Assembly: GCF_009905375.1 (NCBI RefSeq)
Contig: NC_133652.1
Span: 15,364,850-15,428,849 of the forward strand
Source: Apium graveolens
Lineage: Eukaryota > Streptophyta > Magnoliopsida > Apiales > Apiaceae
DNA length: 64,000 bases
Direction: 5' to 3'
Below the pieces are notes generated by a model that had not been told where the DNA came from, did no database searches, and worked only from the letters and a program-made list of their open reading frames with translations. Shown piece after piece: positions 59,620 to 64,000 of this stretch (within the stretch, counting starts at the first letter, position 1; each line of letters opens with the position of its first letter). Made by a program: the position numbers and the translations under genes.

Positions 59620-62600
59620 TTATAAATTATCATAATTCAGTACATGGTAGATGAAATCAGGAGGGGTATTAACCCATTCCCTAAGATCAGACATAGAATG
59701 AGTATCTAATAAGTGTGCTACGCCATTCGCAGATCTACGCACATGTTGCACTATAACATGATTAAAGTGCTTACACAAATCAATACAATCCGAGAGAATT
59801 GTGTGAAAATAACTCGCACCATCTACACCTCTGCATGCCTCGACTAGGAGTTTGGAATGTGACTCAAATATACAATAATCATACTGCAAACTTTGAACCC
59901 AGGATATAGCATTCCGTAGAGTCAAGGCCTCAGCCTCTCAAGGCTGCCAACTCCCATCCAAACGACAACATCTTGCTCGAATAAACTGACCAGCAGAATC
60001 TCGAATCACTGCTCCAACTCCAATATAATTATCCCAACACAGAGCAGTATCAACATTTATTTTTATCCATCCTCTAGGTGGCTTGATCCAACCTATACTT
60101 TGAACACAATTTAATGAACTTTTTCGGCTAGTGTCAAGGACTCGAGCACGCCTCCATTCAGATAATAAGCTTATGGCAGCAGAGTTAACACCAAAGGCAG
60201 ACCCATTTACTAGGTTCCACACCCAATTATTTCGATGATTCCAGAGACTCCAACAAACCATCCCAAACAAAGCACATTGGTCACGAGTAAGAGATTGGAA
60301 AATACGAACTAACATAACAAGACAAGTTTCATTCAGATAACGAACTGCATAGTTCTGAATACCGGTCAATGCCCACACAGTTTTGGTGAAATCACATTCA
60401 AATAAAATATGAGCATCGCTTTCAGTATCCCTATGGCACCATGGGCAACTCGTGTTTACCTGAATTTTCCTCGAGGCTAAAGCCAACATTGTTGGTAAGC
60501 ATCCCTTGCAAACACGCCACAAAAAGCACGTAACCTTACTTGGAATTTTTAGAGTCCATAATTTATGCCATTATTGTTGGAAAGACATATCATAAGGCCC
60601 CTGCAGCTGTTGATACATACTCTTCACTATGAACTGACCTTTGGGATTAAGTAACCAGAACCAGGAATCACATTTTGGTTGAAGTAGGATTGGAACTCTT
60701 CGAATTAATTGACGATCACGGTCGTTGAACAACTCATCCAAAAGATCAGAATCCCATGTATTTGTGTAAATATCGATTAAACTTTGAACATTTATATTAT
60801 GCAGTTCAGGAATTAAAGTTGTAGACACATAACCGTTTTCTTTGCAAGGTAACCAGGGCACTTTACAGACCTTAGTTCTAACTCCATCACCAATTTTCTT
60901 TCGACAGCCTGCTTTAATAGCATCTTGAGCAGATAAAATACTACGCCACAAATAGGTTGGATTCGCACCCAACTCGACATTCAGAAAATCAGTACGAGGA
61001 AAGTACCGAGCTTTCAGAAGATTAAAAACCAAAGAATTTGCTTTAGTCAAGATCCTCCATCCTTGTTTGGCTAGCATAGCTGTGTTGAAGCACCTTAAGC
61101 TTCTAACTCCCAAGCCTCCCCCATATTTTGAAACACACAACTTATCCCATGTCATCCATCTAATACCGCTACTCTTCGCACCTTGTCCCCACCAAAACCC
61201 ATTCATTTTCTTTTCAATATTATCACATATACTAGCAGGAATTAAAAAAGGCTCATCCAAAAGTTTAGAATGGCCTGTTCAGCGGTTTTCAAAAGAGTTA
61301 GCTTCCCACCTTTTGACAAGGAGACATTTCCCATGACTGGAGCTTTTGAGTAACTCGATCAGCCAGGAAACCAAAAACTTCATTTTTATTCCTTTCTACG
61401 TACAAAGACATACCCAAGTATTTGCTAGGTGAGCTAATTTCTTGCACTTCTAAAGCAGAACAGATTTTACGTCGATCATCCACCAGTGTATTTGGACTGA
61501 AGGTAACACTCGATTATTATAATTGACAGGCTGCCCAGACAAAGTTTCATATCTATGTAAGATGCTTTTCATAGTACAAGCTTCAACCTCCGTAGCCCTG
61601 AAAAATAAGTAGCAATCGTTCGCAAATAAGAGGTGGGAGATAAAAGGCGCTCTTCTAGCTATGACGCATCTGTGGATCAAACCAACATTTTCATTTCGAT
61701 TAATGATCGCACTTAAACCTTCTGCACATATAATATACAAATAGGGTGAGAGAGGATCCCCTTGGCGAATTCCACGCTGCGGTATAACATCACCAAACAC
61801 CTCTCCATTATGCAAGAAGCTGTAGAAAATAGTTCTAACACAAGCCATAATTCGAGAAATCCATAAAGATTGGAAGCCAAATTTTATCAACATATTTTCA
61901 ATGAAACTCCATTCAAGTCGATCAAAATCTTTCGAGATATCAATTTTTAATCCCACAACTCCCTACTTTCCTTGAGTTTTCCTTCGAATGTAATGATTTA
62001 CTTCAAAAGCAATTATGGCATTATCCGTAATAAGGCGTCCTTCCACAAAGGCACTTTGTTTATCTGAGATGATCGAATTCAAGCAAGGTTTCAACCTATT
62101 AGTCATGACTTTAGAAAGAATACGCATAAGAACGTTACACAACGAGATAGGTCTCAGCTCAGTCATGTGTTGTGGCTGCTTAACTTTTGGAATGAGGCAA
62201 ATTAAAGTGTTGTTTACCCCTCTTGGAAGCTCTCCAGTTTGAAAGAAAGTTTTACAGAAGTTAATAATGTCCTTACCTACGATGTTCCAGTAAGTTTGAA
62301 AAAATACAGGGTTAAGGCCATCTGGCCCGGGTGATTTACTCGGGTGCATAGCGAAGACTGCATTTTTAACTTCTTCACCTTGGACTGGTAACATTAGGTT
62401 CTGGTTCCATTCATCAGTAACAATAAACACTCTTTCCCCATCTGTCAACATCCCATCAGTTTGTGAGGACTGAAACAAGTTCGAGAAATAATCTGCAATG
62501 ATGTTCCGAACATCTTTGTTTGATTCTCTCCAGACCCCATTCGCGTCCATCAGGCCCATAATATGATTGTTACTTTTCCGTTTTGAAGCATACTTATGAA

Positions 62601-63666
62601 AATACTATGAATTTTCATCTCCCTCAGCAAGCCAAATTTGTTTGGCTCTCTGCTGCCAGAATATTTCTTGTTTTTCAATAAATCGGAGAAAATTCCAGTG
62701 AGCTTCACTATATAATTTTAGACCCTGAGCATCTCTTCGAGCACAAAACTTCTTCATTTGATTTCTATACAACTTCAGGTTCTCTTTCATCTCTTTAACC
62801 AAACCACCGCCCCATTCTTCAAGCTTCAAACAACATTGTGCCAGCGTTTCTAATAAATCACTAGTGGCCATGTCCGTCCAGAAATTATTAATCACATTAA
62901 GACAATCTCTCTCACGAATCCAGATGTTTTCAAATCGAAAACATTTCGCTTTAGGGATATACACTTTTTTACTAAGGTCAAGAAGAAGAGGAAGATGATC
63001 TGAAGTCGGCCCATCTAGCACTTTTACTACTGCACTCAGGAATAATTCCATCCAATCTCGAGTAGCCAACCCTCTATCTAGGTGCTCCTGAATCCATAAA
63101 TCTGTACCACGACATCTTTCCCAGGTAAAACACTCCCCTTCATATCTGAAATCCATCAAACCACAATTAGCTACCGTATCCAAAAATCCTTGCAATAGAG
63201 CTTGAGGATGATTTCGCCCCCCTCGCTTCTCACTATCAAACATCAGGTCGTTATAATCTCCAATCATACACCAAGGGAGAGATGATTTGTTGGACAGAAT
63301 ACGGATCATATCCCATGCCTCTACTCGCTTGCTTCTCTCAGGGTAGTCATAAATCCCCGTGTATCTCCATCTACCTTCTTGGTCATTAAAAACTTCGAAA
63401 TCTATATAATTAGAACAACCATCTTTTATCTGAACCCCACTTTCATTTTTCCAAAACAGAGCCAAGCCCCCTCCATGCCCTTGCACATCAACTGCGAAGT
63501 AACCAGCAAAACTAATCTTTTTACAAACGTCGACAATTTTATTGGATTTAACCAAAGTCTTAAAAAGAAAAACAACACTGGACCTATAGAAGTTATTGGT
63601 TTCTTTTAGAAACTGAACTGCCCGTGGTTTGGCCAGCCCACGGCAGTTCCAGGCTAAAAGACTCAT
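59620..63666 (-). pseudogene. L1 ORF2: endonuclease-RT-RNase H, inactivated
   Basis: APE-type endonuclease from 63666 (MSLLAWNCRGLAKPRAVQFL, IGDYNDLM, SDHLPLLLDL). RT runs from about 62.5 kb (FAMHPSKSPGPDGLNPVFFQ, CLIPKVKQP, RGIRQGDPLSPYL), with the active-site box changed to LLFANDCYLFF, so the second catalytic Asp is Asn. Then zf-RVT (WFWLLNPKGQFIVKSMYQ, CPWCHRDTESDAHILFECD) and RNase H (INVDTALC, EAEALTLRNA). In its CIFESHSKLL segment the usual Asp is His. Stops: TAG near 62607 and 61963, TGA near 59938, TAA near 60571, and a frameshift around 61,480. Confidence 0.9.
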
Positions 63667-64000
63667 AATATTTGGCGGGCCTGGAAACTAGAACCCGCCA
63701 CTTCCACATTTTTTGGCCCGTTATCATTTCTAAGACCATCAGCCTGCTGACTATTTTGATCGATATCTAATGCCTCTAAATCAGTTTCTACATGCCTTCT
63801 TTTCGGGTCTTGAATAACTCTTTCATTTAAATTCAAATTGTTGTCAGTTGTCTCCTGATTTGGCTCTAGATTTAAAATATCATTATCCCCATAATTCTGC
63901 GTGACAACTCTAACTGCCTCCCGATTCCCATGAATTTTGCAAAAAACACCATCAACCTCCATGAATCTTGGCTCCGCTCTTCCATCACCTCGAATGGTGG
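63663..64000 (-). CDS. L1 ORF1 (Gag-like), C-terminal part
   Basis: Open on the minus strand from the window edge to TGA at 63663-63665; an internal ATG sits at 63962. The edge codons read IRGDGRAEPRF before MEVDGVFCKIHG. Its TGA overlaps the ORF2 ATG in an ATGA junction (63666-63663). The visible part is Asn/Asp-rich and has no zinc knuckle. Confidence 0.6.
   Translation of the reverse strand, partial: TIRGDGRAEPRFMEVDGVFCKIHGNREAVRVVTQNYGDNDILNLEPNQETTDNNLNLNERVIQDPKRRHVETDLEALDIDQNSQQADGLRNDNGPKNVEVAGSSFQARQIL

Larger units (their letters stand above)
59591..64000 (-). mobile_element. L1-type LINE, minus strand, 5' part outside window
   Basis: On the minus strand: ORF1 tail, ORF2 (endonuclease, reverse transcriptase, zf-RVT, RNase H), then an A-rich end (TTAAAAAAAATTC at 59591-59598). 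The plant L1 layout with a C-terminal RNase H is clear. ORF2 carries several stops and frameshifts, so the copy is dead. The left edge of the element is beyond 64000, so no target duplication can be checked. Confidence 0.9.

Overview
The window is plant nuclear DNA. Spliced genes with GT-AG introns, a plant-type S-adenosylmethionine decarboxylase (SAMDC) with its tiny and small uORFs, an F-box/FBD/LRR gene, a RING-H2 gene, TNT1-like Copia elements and an L1 LINE with an RNase H tail all point to a dicot. I could not fix the species (an asterid is a guess). The stretch is mostly transposons. Few genes look alive: the F-box/FBD gene (35.1-38.1 kb, +), SAMDC (49.6-52.2 kb, -) and a small RING-H2 protein (57.9-58.4 kb, -).

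Layout. 0-7.6 kb: a 1.7-kb non-autonomous hAT carrying a 176-bp tandem array, a Stowaway MITE and AT-rich DNA. 7.65-12.70 kb: an old Copia element on the minus strand that splits a host exon; the coding frame resumes on its other side. 13.1-27.3 kb: two nested plus-strand Copia elements, each with its own 5-bp target duplication (outer GAAAC, inner GATAC). 28 kb: an RPS3 pseudogene that keeps an intron. 29.9-30.5 kb: a Helitron-like relic abutting a SINE. 33.0-34.1 kb: a second hAT and another MITE relic. 34.6-39.9 kb: the F-box gene and a decayed sister copy disrupted by a third hAT.

39.94-48.89 kb: an 8.9-kb Mutator-like element (MULE) with a 9-bp target duplication. It holds a four-exon gene fusing a plant mobile domain (PMD) to a Ulp1 cysteine protease, a convergent FAR1-type transposase, and a small acidic protein with a possible OB-like C-terminus. 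Three pairs of a GC-rich near-palindrome sit at its left end, between the convergent units and at its right end. This is the most interesting system in the window. Both large frames carry premature stops, so this copy is probably no longer autonomous.

52.9-59.4 kb: a fourth hAT, a Tourist-like and a Stowaway element nested in an older repeat, the RING gene, and a 340-bp fold-back. 59.6-64.0 kb: the 3' two thirds or more of a minus-strand L1 LINE that leaves the window.

Coordinates of splice sites, target duplications and terminal repeats were read by eye; no alignment or database search was possible.
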